A stretch of 64,000 nucleotides of DNA from Smithella sp. (GCA_018056685.1 JAGPFC010000001.1:62001-126000); one strand, 5' to 3'. Positions 35,890-45,894 are shown, numbered from the stretch's first letter. The notes: generated from the sequence alone by a model not told the origin. Program-made: numbers and translations.

Positions 35890-37557
35890 TTAAAGAAATT
35901 CAACCATTGATTGTAATACGGCAACGGAATTCCGGGGAAAGTGAAAACGGATGATTCGTCTGCCCGCTTCCGTCAGCGCCTGCCAGTCGCCTTTGGCCTG
36001 AGCGGCTTTGAGCTCGCCGAAAGTAAGAGACGATTTATCATCACCCATTTGATCGGGAATAGCAACATCTAAAGTGTAATTCTGAGTAAACTGAATAAAT
36101 AAGCCGTTGCCCGAATCGCCTTTGTGCAACTGTCCGGTGGAGTGCAGATAACGCGGGCCATAGCCGGAAGTTACGGGCAAAGAATACTTTTTCGAAATGG
36201 CTTCGCGCAAAAGACTAATCGCTGCGTCCATTTCCGGCGCAGGACTCAGATAAATTTGCAGGCAAATATAATCTCCCGCTTTTCCCTGATTCAAAAAATT
36301 CCTGAATATTTCGACGGGTGTCGCGCCATGGATATTGCCGAATATCTGGCCCTGATCGAAGGTAAAAGCCGGTTTTTCATCCTTCAGATTTTTATGCTTC
36401 CCTAAATCCGCAATGACGGCGCGGGTATGTTTCTTGGTAGCTTCGACATCCGGCTGATCAAAAGGATGAACTCCCATAAAATGTGCGGCCACGGCAGTGG
36501 CCACCTCCCAGACGTACATTTGCTGACCCAGTTCATAATCGTCGTTAATCTTCACTGTAATGACAGGATGCCCGGCACCAATCAGAGATTCTGTTGAAAA
36601 AGGGTTATCACTTCCCTTGTTTTGAAAAATAACAAAGACGCGGTCTTTTCCGTAAGTATTTACGTTATGAAGCGGCTCATTCAGAACCGGCAGAATGCCT
36701 TTTCCCTCCTTGCCGGTACTTTCAGCAATCAGTTGTTCCAGCCAGTCACCGAATGATTTCCAACGCGGCGGAAGGACAAATGTTAATTTGTCTCTACCGG
36801 AATTAGCCAGTACACCAAGCACCGCTCCCAGGGAAGCTCCCTCTTCCATCAAGGCTTCCTGATTGGAAGAAACATTCCGCAGCAGTCTTTCCACATCCAC
36901 GCCGATCAATGCGGCTGGTACTATGCCGGTCAAGGATAATGCAGAGTAACGCCCGCCAATATTAGAATGACTGAAAAAGATGTCGTGCGCCGCGATCTCT
37001 TCAGCCTTTTTAACCAGCGGACTTCCTTCATCCGTGATAAAAATAAACCTGCTGCCGGCGTTTTTCCCTATGTTTGTAAAAGTCAGATTATAAAAATATT
37101 TCAACAGAGAAGAAATCTCCATCGTTGTACCGGATTTGGAAGAAACAAGAAAAAGCGTGTTGCCGGGATTCAGATGTTTTGTCAATTGATCAATAAACAC
37201 CGGATCTGTTGTGTCCGCAATACGCAGTTGCGGATAACCTTTTTCCCCGCTGATGATCTTGTTGAAGACTTCCGCGGCCAGTGAAGAACCGCCTATGCCC
37301 AGCAAAACGGCTTCACGGATGTCTTTTCCGATCAAGGGTTCCAGAACGGCACGAACGGAATTGACTTTCTTCAGTGTTTCCGAGGGAGCATCCAGCCAGT
37401 CCAGACGGTTGACAATTTCATCAGGCTTGGGTTTCCAGAGTGTATAATCTTTGGATCGTATGCGTTCAATGACATTATGCTGACGCAATTTTTCGAGGGC
37501 ACTGTTTACGGTGTCTGCATAGTCTGCCAGAGAGTAATCAATGAACGCTTCCTTCAT
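35890..37557 (-). CDS. pgi: glucose-6-phosphate isomerase
   Basis: The 555-residue enzyme has AVLLGIGGSSLAAEVF (GIGGSS at 87-92) and SSKSGTTMEISSLL (139-145 region), the phosphate-binding loops of the SIS fold. It also has IGGRYSALSLTGIVPA and a Glu/His pair later in the chain (ESLIGAGHPVITVKI, GVHPFDQPDVEATK). Its sequence is of the type that in other bacteria is the C-terminal half of a transaldolase-isomerase fusion; here it stands alone. It interconverts glucose- and fructose-6-phosphate. It follows tkt by 13 bases, linking glycolysis and pentose phosphate steps. Confidence 0.9.
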   Translation of the reverse strand: MKEAFIDYSLADYADTVNSALEKLRQHNVIERIRSKDYTLWKPKPDEIVNRLDWLDAPSETLKKVNSVRAVLEPLIGKDIREAVLLGIGGSSLAAEVFNKIISGEKGYPQLRIADTTDPVFIDQLTKHLNPGNTLFLVSSKSGTTMEISSLLKYFYNLTFTNIGKNAGSRFIFITDEGSPLVKKAEEIAAHDIFFSHSNIGGRYSALSLTGIVPAALIGVDVERLLRNVSSNQEALMEEGASLGAVLGVLANSGRDKLTFVLPPRWKSFGDWLEQLIAESTGKEGKGILPVLNEPLHNVNTYGKDRVFVIFQNKGSDNPFSTESLIGAGHPVITVKINDDYELGQQMYVWEVATAVAAHFMGVHPFDQPDVEATKKHTRAVIADLGKHKNLKDEKPAFTFDQGQIFGNIHGATPVEIFRNFLNQGKAGDYICLQIYLSPAPEMDAAISLLREAISKKYSLPVTSGYGPRYLHSTGQLHKGDSGNGLFIQFTQNYTLDVAIPDQMGDDKSSLTFGELKAAQAKGDWQALTEAGRRIIRFHFPRNSVAVLQSMVEFL

Positions 37558-37570
37558 TTATTTTCCTCAC

Positions 37571-39628
37571 CTAGGAACGATGAAGCAACTGCTGTGCTGT
37601 CTCGATAATTTTTTCAACGGTAAAACCGAATTTTTCATAGAGAATCGGGGCCGGCGCGGAAGCGCCAAAGGTTTCCATGCCGATAATCTTTCCCGAAAGA
37701 CCCACATAATGTTCCCAGCCCAGTTTGATCCCCGCTTCTATGGCGATGCGGGCGGCTATCGCAGACGGCAAAACGCTTTCACGATATTCTGGGGGCTGAC
37801 GGTCGAATATTTCCCAGCTCGGCAGCGACACGACTCTGACTTTAACACCTGTTTCCGAAAGCTTGCGAGCGGCAGTCAACGTCAGGGCAATTTCCGAGCC
37901 GGTCGCCATCAAAATCAGTTCGGGATCGGGTGCTGATTCCCAGAGAAGATAACCGCCCTGCCGGGTGCCGGAGGCGGCATTGCAAATCGTTCTGTCCAGA
38001 ACAGGAAGATTCTGGCGGCTGAATATCAGTGTTGTCGGGCCTTGCGTGTTGCTGATGGCAATGCGCCAGGCTTCCAGCGTTTCGTTGGCGTCAGCGGGAC
38101 GGATAACCGTCATGTTCGGCACCTGTCGCAGATTCATAATTTGTTCCACGGGCTGATGCGTCGGACCGTCTTCTCCCACGCCGATGCTGTCGTGCGTGAA
38201 AACAAAAACGGTGCGTAATCCCATCAACGCGGCGAGTCTCATCGGCGGACGCATGTAATCGGCAAAGGTTAAAAAGGTTGCCGTATAGGGGATGAAGCCG
38301 CCGTGAAGGGCCATGCCGACGGCAATGGAACCCATCGCGTGTTCCCGAACGCCGTAATGAATGTTACGACCAGTGTAATCCCACTGCCCGCCGACCGTAC
38401 CATGCAAACCATCCCTGGAAAGTTGAGGGCTTTGAAAATCACCCAGACCCTTCAGCCAGGTAAAACAGGACGGATTAAGGTCAGCAGAACCGCCCATCAG
38501 TTCGGGAATCCTTGCAGCCATGGACTGCATGACGATTTCACCGGCCTTGCGCGTGGCAACATCTTTTGAACCGTTCGGGAATTCATTGAACGCCGATTCC
38601 CAATCATCAGGCAAATCGCCCTTGATCAGTCGCTCAAATTCCGAAGCCAGGACGGAATCTTTTTGCCGGTAGTTATGAAAAGATTCCTGCCACTGCTTTT
38701 CCGATTTCTTACCGCGGGTAACGGCCTTGCGGAAATGCTTGTAAACATCTTCAGCAACATAAAAAGGCGAATCCCCGAGCCAGCAGAGCGCCTCTTTGGT
38801 TTTTTGCAATTCATCGGCTCCCAGCGGCGAACCGTGGGCGTCACAACTCCCCTGCTTTCCGGGCGCGCCGTAACCGATGGTCGATGAAATGCAGATCAGC
38901 GATGGCTTCTCAATCTCACGTTTGGCTTTTTTGATGGCACGGTCGATGGCAGTAACGTCGTTGCCGTCAGCAACTTTCTGCACCTGCCAGCCGTAAGCCT
39001 TGAAACGCTGTTCAATGTTTTCCGTAGAGGAAAGGGCCGCTGATCCGGCCAGTGTCACCCGGTTATCATCATAAAGAACAATCAGTTTTCCCAGGCGAAG
39101 ATGTCCCGCCAGCGAGCAGGCTTCCGCAACAACACCTTCCATCATATCTCCGTCGCCGGCCATGACATATGTGAAATGATCAACTATTTTTTCGTCTCCC
39201 CTGTTAAAACGCGCCGCGAGATGCGCCTCGGCAATCGCCATGCCCACGGCATTGGCCAATCCCTGCCCCAAGGGTCCCGTGGTAACTTCCACACCGGGCG
39301 TGTGCTTGTATTCGGGATGCCCGGGCGTGCGGCTGCCCCACTGACGGAAACTCTTTATATCGTCCAGCGTTAAATCGTAACCGGTGAGATGCAACAGCGC
39401 ATATAAAAGCATCGAGGCGTGACCGGAGGAAAGAACAAAGCGGTCGCGGTCTGGCCATTGTGGATTTTTCGGGTTATGTTTCAGGTGCCTGGTCCAAAGC
39501 GTAAAAGCGGCGGCGGCTGCGCCCAGCGGCATGCCGGGATGTCCGGATTTGGCTTTTTCAATCGCGTCGGCCGCCAGAAAGCGGATGGTATCAACGCATT
39601 TTTTTTCCAACTCGTTTTTGTCAGACAT
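37571..39628 (-). CDS. tkt: transketolase
   Basis: The 685-residue enzyme has the complete transketolase layout: [16 protein letters not shown] at the active site entry, [16 protein letters not shown] (thiamine diphosphate motif GDG), [28 protein letters not shown], a pyrimidine domain with [19 protein letters not shown], and a C-terminal domain from about 550. It moves two-carbon units between sugar phosphates. TAAAGGAGAC precedes ATG. The pgi gene follows. The two are the only central carbon genes here and likely supply pentose precursors and NADPH balance. Confidence 0.96.
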   Translation of the reverse strand: MSDKNELEKKCVDTIRFLAADAIEKAKSGHPGMPLGAAAAAFTLWTRHLKHNPKNPQWPDRDRFVLSSGHASMLLYALLHLTGYDLTLDDIKSFRQWGSRTPGHPEYKHTPGVEVTTGPLGQGLANAVGMAIAEAHLAARFNRGDEKIVDHFTYVMAGDGDMMEGVVAEACSLAGHLRLGKLIVLYDDNRVTLAGSAALSSTENIEQRFKAYGWQVQKVADGNDVTAIDRAIKKAKREIEKPSLICISSTIGYGAPGKQGSCDAHGSPLGADELQKTKEALCWLGDSPFYVAEDVYKHFRKAVTRGKKSEKQWQESFHNYRQKDSVLASEFERLIKGDLPDDWESAFNEFPNGSKDVATRKAGEIVMQSMAARIPELMGGSADLNPSCFTWLKGLGDFQSPQLSRDGLHGTVGGQWDYTGRNIHYGVREHAMGSIAVGMALHGGFIPYTATFLTFADYMRPPMRLAALMGLRTVFVFTHDSIGVGEDGPTHQPVEQIMNLRQVPNMTVIRPADANETLEAWRIAISNTQGPTTLIFSRQNLPVLDRTICNAASGTRQGGYLLWESAPDPELILMATGSEIALTLTAARKLSETGVKVRVVSLPSWEIFDRQPPEYRESVLPSAIAARIAIEAGIKLGWEHYVGLSGKIIGMETFGASAPAPILYEKFGFTVEKIIETAQQLLHRS

Positions 39629-39674
39629 GATGTCTCCTTTAGAATAGAATCAGCATGATCAGGGTACTAACATA

Positions 39675-39692
39675 TTTAAAAATATTTTTAAA
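39675..39692. repeat. perfect 18-bp AT palindrome in the tkt/FMN reductase intergenic region
   Basis: TTTAAAAATATTTTTAAA reads the same on both strands. It is 47 bases before the tkt start and 115 bases before the divergent reductase start, a normal place for a shared operator. AT-rich palindromes can also be chance in such DNA. Confidence 0.55.
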
Positions 39693-39806
39693 CTTTTCTT
39701 GAAAGATATTTTAGATGTCATTTGCATAAAAAATATTGTAAGATGAATTTAAGGAAATTATAAAACATAAACAATAACTTATATCTTCAGAAGCAGGGAG
39801 GATGTC

Positions 39807-40361
39807 ATGAGTCATTATCAGATTGCTGTTGTCGTCGGAAGTCTCCGTAAAGATTCATTCAATCGCAAACTGGCTAATGCTATTGTGAAGCTGGCACCGC
39901 CGGAATTCTCTTTCCAGCAGGTGCGAATCAGTGATTTGCCTTTATACAATCAGGATGATGATGCCCATCAGGCTGAATCCGTAAAACGGCTGAAAAACGA
40001 AATCAAGAATGCCCACGGTGTTTTGTTTATCACGGCTGAATACAACCGTTCAATCCCTGGCGTTCTCAAAAACGCCATCGACCACGCCTCCCGTCCTTAT
40101 GGACAGAACGTCTGGGCAGGCAAACCGGCCGGTGTGATCGGTATTTCCATCGGCGTTATCGGTACAGCCATGTCGCAGCAGCATTTGCGCAATGTTCTTG
40201 CTTTTCTGGATATGCCGACCATGGGGCAGCCGGAAGTATTTCTTCAGGCAAAGGATGGACTGTTTGATGAGGCTGGCAATATCGGTGCCGACAGCAAACA
40301 ATTCCTGCAGAACTGGATGGATAAATATGTTACCTGGGTGAAAAAGCACGCGACCTTATGA
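39807..40361 (+). CDS. NADPH-dependent FMN reductase
   Basis: The 184-residue flavodoxin-fold protein opens with VVVGSLRKDSFNRKLANAI, the FMN phosphate loop of the ArsH/chromate reductase group, and has FITAEYNRSIPGVLKNAIDHASRP, in which the Tyr-Asn segment stacks on the flavin. It takes electrons from NADPH and reduces quinones, azo dyes, chromate or free FMN. A GGGAGG ribosome site precedes ATG. It is divergent from tkt. Function in the cell is probably quinone or redox protection; substrate not predictable. Confidence 0.9.
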   Translation: MSHYQIAVVVGSLRKDSFNRKLANAIVKLAPPEFSFQQVRISDLPLYNQDDDAHQAESVKRLKNEIKNAHGVLFITAEYNRSIPGVLKNAIDHASRPYGQNVWAGKPAGVIGISIGVIGTAMSQQHLRNVLAFLDMPTMGQPEVFLQAKDGLFDEAGNIGADSKQFLQNWMDKYVTWVKKHATL

Positions 40362-40422
40362 TAAAAAAACAGAGCCGCACAAGACAGCCGGCATCGGTCA
40401 ACAGCCGCAGAATATTTTCTGT

Positions 40423-41420
40423 TTAATCCGGAGAAAAACCGTACCGGACGGACGTGTAGGGTATTTGAATATAGTCGAGAACTTTGGTCTTCGCGTATTT
40501 CTGCAGAAGCTTGCTGACGTTAAATCCCAGACCGGCATAGATATGACGATGCCGGTGATCCGGACCGTCTTCGTCATAACCTTTGTAATCATGCGCATTG
40601 TAGCCCAGATGAAACTCCAGATACTTTAAATACGGATTTTCGATAAAATCGAAACCATCCGCCTTGGCCACCAGCAAATAAGTCTGCCTTTCGTAGTTCG
40701 TTCCGATCTTTAAATCTTCAGCATCAAACTTTGGCGTGATTTCCATTCTAAAATCAACTTTTCTGGCCAGATCCGGATACGCTCCCAGAACATAACCCAG
40801 TCCGCACCCCACAATGTTCATCACCATATCCTCATAAGAAAATCCTTGTGAAGGACTGAAACCGTCGGCTATCTCCATAAATGTGTTGACACCGAGACTG
40901 GATAGCGCGCCATAAAGATTGGCTTCCTTATCCGTATACTCCCACTTGCGATACACATAGGAAAAAAGTGACTCATCGCGTAGGACGACCAAGCATGGCT
41001 TAGTTTGTCCAGTCCGCCGTATTCCGTTTTTCTGCCGAACCAGTGTTCGTTTTCAAAATGAAAACCGGATTCACTGTAGTCCCATTCCGCAAGGCCATAA
41101 ATTAAAATAAACGCCCATGAACCCGCATTCAACAGTAATGTTTTCTGACCGCGTGTAAAAAAATCTTTTCTCTCGGCCGGATTCTTTTGCTCCGGTACAA
41201 CAGAAATCTCTCGCCCGGCCTTAGTCTGTGCAGGATCCGTTTGTTCCGGTTTCACTGAACCGTCTTTTTCGGTTGATGCTTGCGTGTTGCTGACAGAAGA
41301 CTGGTCATGACCTAATGAAGAAGAATCATCCGGTGTCGCCCAGGACACATGAACTGTGAAAAAAAAAGAAATGAAGAAAATGAATAATTGTAAGGATAAA
41401 TTTTTTAAAAACCGTTTCAT
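40423..41420 (-). pseudogene. DUF2279/YfiM-like exported protein, interrupted by a one-base frameshift
   Basis: Two adjacent minus-strand frames make one protein. The 5' part, from ATG 41420, has a signal peptide (LFIFFISFFFTVHVSWA), a linker rich in Ser, Glu and Pro, and YGGLDKLSHAWSSYAMSHFF. The 3' part continues SYVYRKWEYTDKEANLYGALSSLG and runs to a stop at 40423. The frames join at a run of six T (minus strand; 40962-40967): seven T would give one open reading frame of about 332 residues. DUF2279 proteins are membrane-associated with unknown function. The cause may be a sequencing or assembly error, a mutation, or a phase-variable slip. Confidence 0.78.
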
Positions 41421-41476
41421 ACTCACTCGTGCCTTTATGTAATTCACAAACATTCCCTGTCTTAAAGGCGAATGGA

Positions 41477-41504
41477 CATATACATTAAAATAAAAGAGTG
41501 TCAA
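41477..41504 (-). promoter_or_regulatory. candidate promoter of the DUF2279 gene
   Basis: Minus strand TTGACA (41499-41504) and TATATG (41477-41482), spacing 16. The start would be near 41470, about 50 bases before the ATG. Confidence 0.45.
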
Positions 41505-41512
41505 GCGGGGCT

Positions 41513-41842
41513 TTAGGATTTGTTATTTGTGAGTGATTCATTCAGCCAGTTCAAATATTCCCTGCTGCCTTTGACGATCGGCGTGGCGATGATTTCCGGA
41601 GTTTCGTAGGGGTGCAGTTTTTTAATGGCGGCTTCAACTTTTTTGAATAAAGGTGTCTGGGTCTTAATGATGCAGAGCCATTCGCCTGAAGTTTCTATTT
41701 TCCCCTTCCAGCGGTATGTGCTCTCTATCAGGCCGGAAATCTGCACGCAGGCGGCCAGTTTTTGCCCGACCAGATGTTTGGCGATTTTCTGCGCCTGTTC
41801 TTTGGTTTCGGTGGTTGTGGATATTTGGATAAAGGAGTTCAT
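41513..41842 (-). CDS. cutA: divalent-cation tolerance protein CutA1
   Basis: I use ATG 41842, which overlaps the stop of the upstream gene as ATGA; an ATG four codons earlier is possible. The 109-residue protein has the CutA pattern: IQISTTTETKEQAQKIAKHLVGQKLAACVQI, YRWKGKIETSGEWLCIIKTQ and HPYETPEIIATPI. CutA1 forms a very stable trimer with a ferredoxin-like fold. Despite its name, a direct metal tolerance task is not well established. It is the last gene of the trxB-lgt-terC-spoU-cutA run. Confidence 0.92.
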   Translation of the reverse strand: MNSFIQISTTTETKEQAQKIAKHLVGQKLAACVQISGLIESTYRWKGKIETSGEWLCIIKTQTPLFKKVEAAIKKLHPYETPEIIATPIVKGSREYLNWLNESLTNNKS

Positions 41843-42618
41843 GATCTCACGCATTCATACATCATAATCGCCGCCGCCTGCGGCAAACTCAGCGAATCTG
41901 CTCTACCGTTGCCGGGGATGCTCCATTTTTCATCGGTCATTTTCATAATCGTTCCCGGCAGACCGTGACTTTCATTGCCTAAAATCAGCGCGGCATTTTT
42001 CTGAACCGGATGCGGCGCTGTTCCTTCATGAACGTCGGAGCCGATAACAAAAAAATGTTTCCTGATTTCCGGCAACGCATCTATTAAATCCATTTCCGGA
42101 ATCATCGTCAAATGAAAAAGGCTGCCCATCGAGGCGCGGATGGCTTTCGGATGGGTGAAGTCCACGGAGTTGGTGCTCAACAGGACACTTTTAAATCCAA
42201 ACCAATGCGCGCTGCGGGCGAGGGCCCCGAGGTTGAGCGGATTGTTGATTTCATGCAGGATCAGCACATGACCGGAATGTTTTGTCAGCCATGACGAAAA
42301 CTTCGGTGCGGTCCTCATCTCAACCAATGCCATGATGCCTTCCGGCTCGCGATCCTGTCCGATTTTTTCCCACTGTGTTCGCTTCAACTGATAGGCGGGA
42401 ATTTCTCCCTCCCGGGGAAGATCAAGCTTTTGCCAGAATTTTATTTTTTCCGGCATAACCAGCAATGCTTTAATTTGCCAGTCGCTTCTCAGCAGTTCTT
42501 CGACGACCTTGACGCCTTCGGCCAGAAACACCCCTTCTTCACGGCGAAATTTCGGGTCGTCCAGTCTGGCCCATTTTTTCAACTGAATCTGAGAAGGCGT
42601 CAAAAATCCGTTTTGCAT
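41839..42618 (-). CDS. TrmH/SpoU-family RNA 2'-O-methyltransferase
   Basis: The 259-residue protein has an N-terminal substrate-binding part (LTPSQIQLKKWARLDDPKFRREEGVFLAEGVKVVEELL) and a SPOUT domain with the trefoil knot motifs LHEINNPLNLGALARSA, ALILGNESHGLP and SLSLPQAAAIMMYE. It methylates ribose 2'-OH in rRNA or tRNA with S-adenosylmethionine; the target site is not predictable. The stop overlaps the cutA start. It follows terC by 4 bases. Confidence 0.9.
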   Translation of the reverse strand: MQNGFLTPSQIQLKKWARLDDPKFRREEGVFLAEGVKVVEELLRSDWQIKALLVMPEKIKFWQKLDLPREGEIPAYQLKRTQWEKIGQDREPEGIMALVEMRTAPKFSSWLTKHSGHVLILHEINNPLNLGALARSAHWFGFKSVLLSTNSVDFTHPKAIRASMGSLFHLTMIPEMDLIDALPEIRKHFFVIGSDVHEGTAPHPVQKNAALILGNESHGLPGTIMKMTDEKWSIPGNGRADSLSLPQAAAIMMYECVRS

Positions 42619-42622
42619 GGCG

Positions 42623-43561
42623 TTAATCCTTCATGGTGATGTTCGGAATGTCTTCATATTTTGTATCCGGCCAGATGATGGACGCGACAACGGATATGAC
42701 GAGGATGGACGATATGACCGTCAGAGAGATTCCAACCGGTATATGGTAAAAATCCGCGATGAGCATCTTGACGCCGACAAAACTCAGGATGGCCGAAAGG
42801 CCATAGTGCAGGAGATGAAAGAGTTTCATCAGGCCGGAAATCGCGAAAAAAAGCGAACGCAGTCCCAGGATGGCAAAGACGTTGGAGGTGTAAACGATAA
42901 AAGGATCTCTGGAAATCGCCAGAACCGCCGGGATGGAATCAACCGCAAAGAGGATATCGGTGGTTTCCAGCGCCAGCAAAACGGCCAGCATCGGCGTGGC
43001 GAAACGCTTTCCGTTTTTGATGATGAAAAATTTGGCTTCCTGAAATTCCCGGGTTACCGGGATGAGATACCGCAGCATTTTTATCGCGATGTTTTTATCG
43101 GGATGGACTTCCGTTTCTTTGTTTAGCGCAAGTTTGATGCCGGTGTAAATGAGAAAAACGCCAAAAATGTACATGATCCAGTGAAATTTATTGATGAGCG
43201 CTACCCCTGCGAAAATAAACACACCGCGTGTAATCAGCGCCAGCAGGATACCCCAGAAAAGCGCCTTGTGTTCATAGGCGGGCGGCACGTTGAAAAACCG
43301 GAAGATCAGCAGGAAAACAAAAAGATTATCGATGCTCAGGGAGTATTCAATAATATAAGCGGTAAAAAACTCCAGCGCCTTGGAATGACCGTAAAAATAA
43401 TAAACGCCCACACCGAACGCAACAGCAAGGGATACCCAAAAGGTAACCCACAGAAGCGCTTCCTTCATTTTGACGACGTGAGCCTTGCGGTTGAAAACGC
43501 CCAGATCCAGCGCCAGCATGGCAAAGATAAAAACACCGAAAATTATCCACCACAGGGTCAT
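42623..43561 (-). CDS. TerC-family membrane protein
   Basis: The 312-residue protein has about eight to nine hydrophobic helices with TerC/Alx signatures: an acidic ALDLGVFNRKAHVVKMKEALLW near the N-terminus, AYIIEYSLSIDNLFVFLLIF, and TTDILFAVDSIPAVLAISRDPFIVYTSNVFAILGLRSLFF. Acidic residues in helices bind metal. Family members export manganese or supply metal to exported proteins; Alx is controlled by alkaline pH. It is 13 bases downstream of lgt. The gene set suggests coordinated work on exported proteins or metal at the membrane. Confidence 0.9.
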   Translation of the reverse strand: MTLWWIIFGVFIFAMLALDLGVFNRKAHVVKMKEALLWVTFWVSLAVAFGVGVYYFYGHSKALEFFTAYIIEYSLSIDNLFVFLLIFRFFNVPPAYEHKALFWGILLALITRGVFIFAGVALINKFHWIMYIFGVFLIYTGIKLALNKETEVHPDKNIAIKMLRYLIPVTREFQEAKFFIIKNGKRFATPMLAVLLALETTDILFAVDSIPAVLAISRDPFIVYTSNVFAILGLRSLFFAISGLMKLFHLLHYGLSAILSFVGVKMLIADFYHIPVGISLTVISSILVISVVASIIWPDTKYEDIPNITMKD

Positions 43562-43574
43562 TAAAAAACCTTTT

Positions 43575-44408
43575 CTATCTTATTGAAGCTGAGGCGTTCT
43601 TGCGCCAGAAAAAGATCATCAGTCCGACGGCCATCATCAAAGCGCAGAGCACCTGGCCGATGCTGATGGGGCCGACCATAAAATCCGGTTCACGGAAAAA
43701 CTCACACAGGAAACGGGCAAGCCCATAACCGAAAATGTAGAGTCCCAGCAGGAATCCATCGCCATAATTCTTTTTTCTCATCAGCCATAGAACGGCAAAC
43801 AGGAAAATTCCTTCGAAAAAAGCTTCATAAAGCTGTGAAGGATGGCGCAGACTCTGTGTCTGATCCAGAGGGAAATACATGCCCCAGGGCATGGTTGTGA
43901 CTCTACCCCAGAGTTCTCCGTTGGTAAAATTACCAATGCGCCCGAACGTGTAGCCCAAAGCTATTGAAGGCGCAATCAAATCGGCAAAATTCCAGAAATC
44001 GATTTTCTTTTTTCGCAAATACCAAACCGACACGATGATGACACCAATGACCCCGCCGTGATAAGACATGCCACTGAGTCCTGTGAATTTTATTCCATTC
44101 GAAAAACTGAAGGGCAGAAATATCTCCAGCGGATGATGCAGGAAATATGTAGAATTATAAATGAACACCTCCCCCAGCCGCGCCCCCAGGATTACACCGA
44201 GCATGGCCCAGACCAGATAATCCTGAAGAATTTCCGATGTGTATGGGTATTGCTCGGTTTTGATCCTGTACATGCTGACAGCATAAACGACAACGAATGC
44301 AACAATGTACATCAAACTGTAATAGCGAAGCTGGAAAGAGCCGATACTGAACAGAGCGGGATCAATATGAAAGGGAAGGTATTGCCAGGTGTTGATGAAA
44401 GACTCCAT
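43575..44408 (-). CDS. lgt: prolipoprotein diacylglyceryl transferase
   Basis: The 277-residue enzyme has seven to eight hydrophobic helices and the Lgt signature GRIGNFTNGELWGR, plus FTGLSGMSYHGGVIGVI, in which the GMSYHGG region lies near the active site. It transfers diacylglycerol from phosphatidylglycerol to the cysteine of prolipoproteins. Several lipoproteins in this window, including those at 54168 and 61190, are its substrates. The gene lies 24 bases downstream of trxB. Confidence 0.94.
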   Translation of the reverse strand: MESFINTWQYLPFHIDPALFSIGSFQLRYYSLMYIVAFVVVYAVSMYRIKTEQYPYTSEILQDYLVWAMLGVILGARLGEVFIYNSTYFLHHPLEIFLPFSFSNGIKFTGLSGMSYHGGVIGVIIVSVWYLRKKKIDFWNFADLIAPSIALGYTFGRIGNFTNGELWGRVTTMPWGMYFPLDQTQSLRHPSQLYEAFFEGIFLFAVLWLMRKKNYGDGFLLGLYIFGYGLARFLCEFFREPDFMVGPISIGQVLCALMMAVGLMIFFWRKNASASIR

Positions 44409-44432
44409 GATTTATTTTTCTCTACTTTAAAA

Positions 44433-45395
44433 TTAGTATGTCCGACCTTTCAGTGCGTCAACGTATAACTCAGCGCTGTGGATGGCGTTGGCGCCGTCGC
44501 CCGCGGCTGTAACCACCTGCCGGAAGGGCTTGGCGCGACAGTCTCCGGCGGCAAAGACACCGGCGGCGGACGTTTTCATGTTATCATCCGTAATGATATA
44601 ACCGCCCTTGTCCAGGCTTAAAACGTCACGAAAAACAGCCGTATTGGGAGTCAGTCCGACGAAGATGAAAACACCTTCCGCTTCAATGTCTCTAATCACG
44701 CCCGACGGAACATCGGCCACCTTGACTCCGGTGACAAAATCTTTCCCGGTAATTCCGGCAAGCGTTGACTGCCAGGCAAATTCTATTTTCTTTTCCGCGA
44801 AGGCTCTTTTCTGTAGAATGGCCGCGGCGCGCAATCGGTCACGACGGTGAATGACGGTGACTTTTCTGGCAAAATGTGTCAGAAAAAGCGCTTCCTGTAT
44901 CGCTGTGTCACCCCCCCCCACTACCACGACATCCCTGTCGCGATAAAAAGGACCGTCACAGGTGGCGCAATACGACACCCCCTTCCCGGCAAATTCCTCT
45001 TCTCCGGGCACGCCCAGTTTATTCCACTGCGCGCCGGTGGCAGCAATGACACTTAATGTCCGGTATAATTTATCCGTTAAAATAACGTCCCAGATGATGG
45101 GATCCGTGGAATTTTGTGTTATGGACTGAACATCGCCGGTAACCATTTCCAGACCGAAATGGAGAGCTTGTTTTTTGAAAAGCTGCATCAGATCGAAACC
45201 GTTAATCCCGTCGGGAATGCCCGGATAATTTTCAATCAAGTCGGTAATGGTTATCTGGCTGACCGTAGCCGCGCCTTCGATCAGCAGCGTTTTCATGCCG
45301 CTGCGGGCGGCGTAAATGCCCGCGGTATAACCGGCCGGTCCGCCGCCGATGATGATCGTATCGTAATCATATTGAGGCAAGTTTGTTTTACTCAC
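44433..45395 (-). CDS. trxB: thioredoxin reductase
   Basis: The 320-residue flavoprotein has the FAD motif IIGGGPAGYTAGIYAARSG (GGGPAG at 17-22), the redox pair Cys143-A-T-Cys146 in SYCATCDGPFYRDRDVVVVGGGDTA, with the NADPH motif GGGDTA, and a final FAD segment FAAGDCRAKPFRQV. It transfers electrons from NADPH to thioredoxin. It begins a run of five minus-strand genes. A strong peroxiredoxin and rhodanese in the window are possible downstream clients. The start at 45395 has GGGAGG nearby. Confidence 0.95.
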   Translation of the reverse strand: MSKTNLPQYDYDTIIIGGGPAGYTAGIYAARSGMKTLLIEGAATVSQITITDLIENYPGIPDGINGFDLMQLFKKQALHFGLEMVTGDVQSITQNSTDPIIWDVILTDKLYRTLSVIAATGAQWNKLGVPGEEEFAGKGVSYCATCDGPFYRDRDVVVVGGGDTAIQEALFLTHFARKVTVIHRRDRLRAAAILQKRAFAEKKIEFAWQSTLAGITGKDFVTGVKVADVPSGVIRDIEAEGVFIFVGLTPNTAVFRDVLSLDKGGYIITDDNMKTSAAGVFAAGDCRAKPFRQVVTAAGDGANAIHSAELYVDALKGRTY

Positions 45396-45528
45396 GAAAA
45401 ACCTCCCGGATAAAGTTTACATTCTTTAATCAGGATAAACGCATTTTGTAAAGACTAAAAAAACCTTTATTTAAGGTTTATTGTTTGGATTATTTATGGT
45501 AGAGAGCACCTATAAAAAAGGACATCTG

Positions 45529-45846
45529 ATGGACAAACTGAGAGGCTCACAGAGAAAATATCTGCGCTCGCTGGCACATCATCTGAAACCGCTGGTGATG
45601 ATCGGTGCCAAAGGCGTTACCCAACAACTCATCCGTTCCGTAGGTCATGCGCTGAATGATCACGAACTCATCAAGGTGAAGTTTGGTGAATTCAAGGAAG
45701 CGAAGAAAGAAATCTCGGCGGAGATTGCCGCTGCAACGAAGAGCGAGCTCATTGGACTCATCGGCAACATAGCCATTTTTTATCGTCAGCATCCCGACCC
45801 GGAAAAAAGAAAAATTAAATTAACCAACAACGTTGATGAAATATAA
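45529..45846 (+). CDS. yhbY: YhbY-type RNA-binding CRM protein
   Basis: I start at ATG 45529 with AAAAGGAC before it; a TTG at 45481 opens a longer frame. The 105-residue protein has a single CRM domain: LRGSQRKYLRSLAHHLKPLVMIGAKGVTQQLI, HELIKVKFGEF and EIAAATKSELIGLIGNIAIFYRQHPDPEKRKI. Single-domain CRM proteins bind pre-50S ribosomes. The GAKG loop binds RNA. It stands alone between trxB and a hypothetical gene, with a weak AT-rich region upstream. Confidence 0.9.
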   Translation: MDKLRGSQRKYLRSLAHHLKPLVMIGAKGVTQQLIRSVGHALNDHELIKVKFGEFKEAKKEISAEIAAATKSELIGLIGNIAIFYRQHPDPEKRKIKLTNNVDEI

Positions 45847-45863
45847 ATGTTCCGTGCACCTGT

Positions 45864-45894
45864 TTGAAAAAGCTGTATTTTATGCCTATATAAT
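45864..45894 (+). promoter_or_regulatory. candidate promoter of the 105-residue hypothetical gene
   Basis: TTGAAA at 45864-45869, then TATATA at 45887-45892 (spacing 17) or TATAAT at 45889-45894 (spacing 19). Transcription would start near 45900. Confidence 0.5.

Noticed and set aside
45461..45479. AAACCTT/AAGGTTT hairpin with a T-run on the minus strand
   Set aside because: Stem is AT-rich and lies upstream of trxB, where there is no transcript to end.
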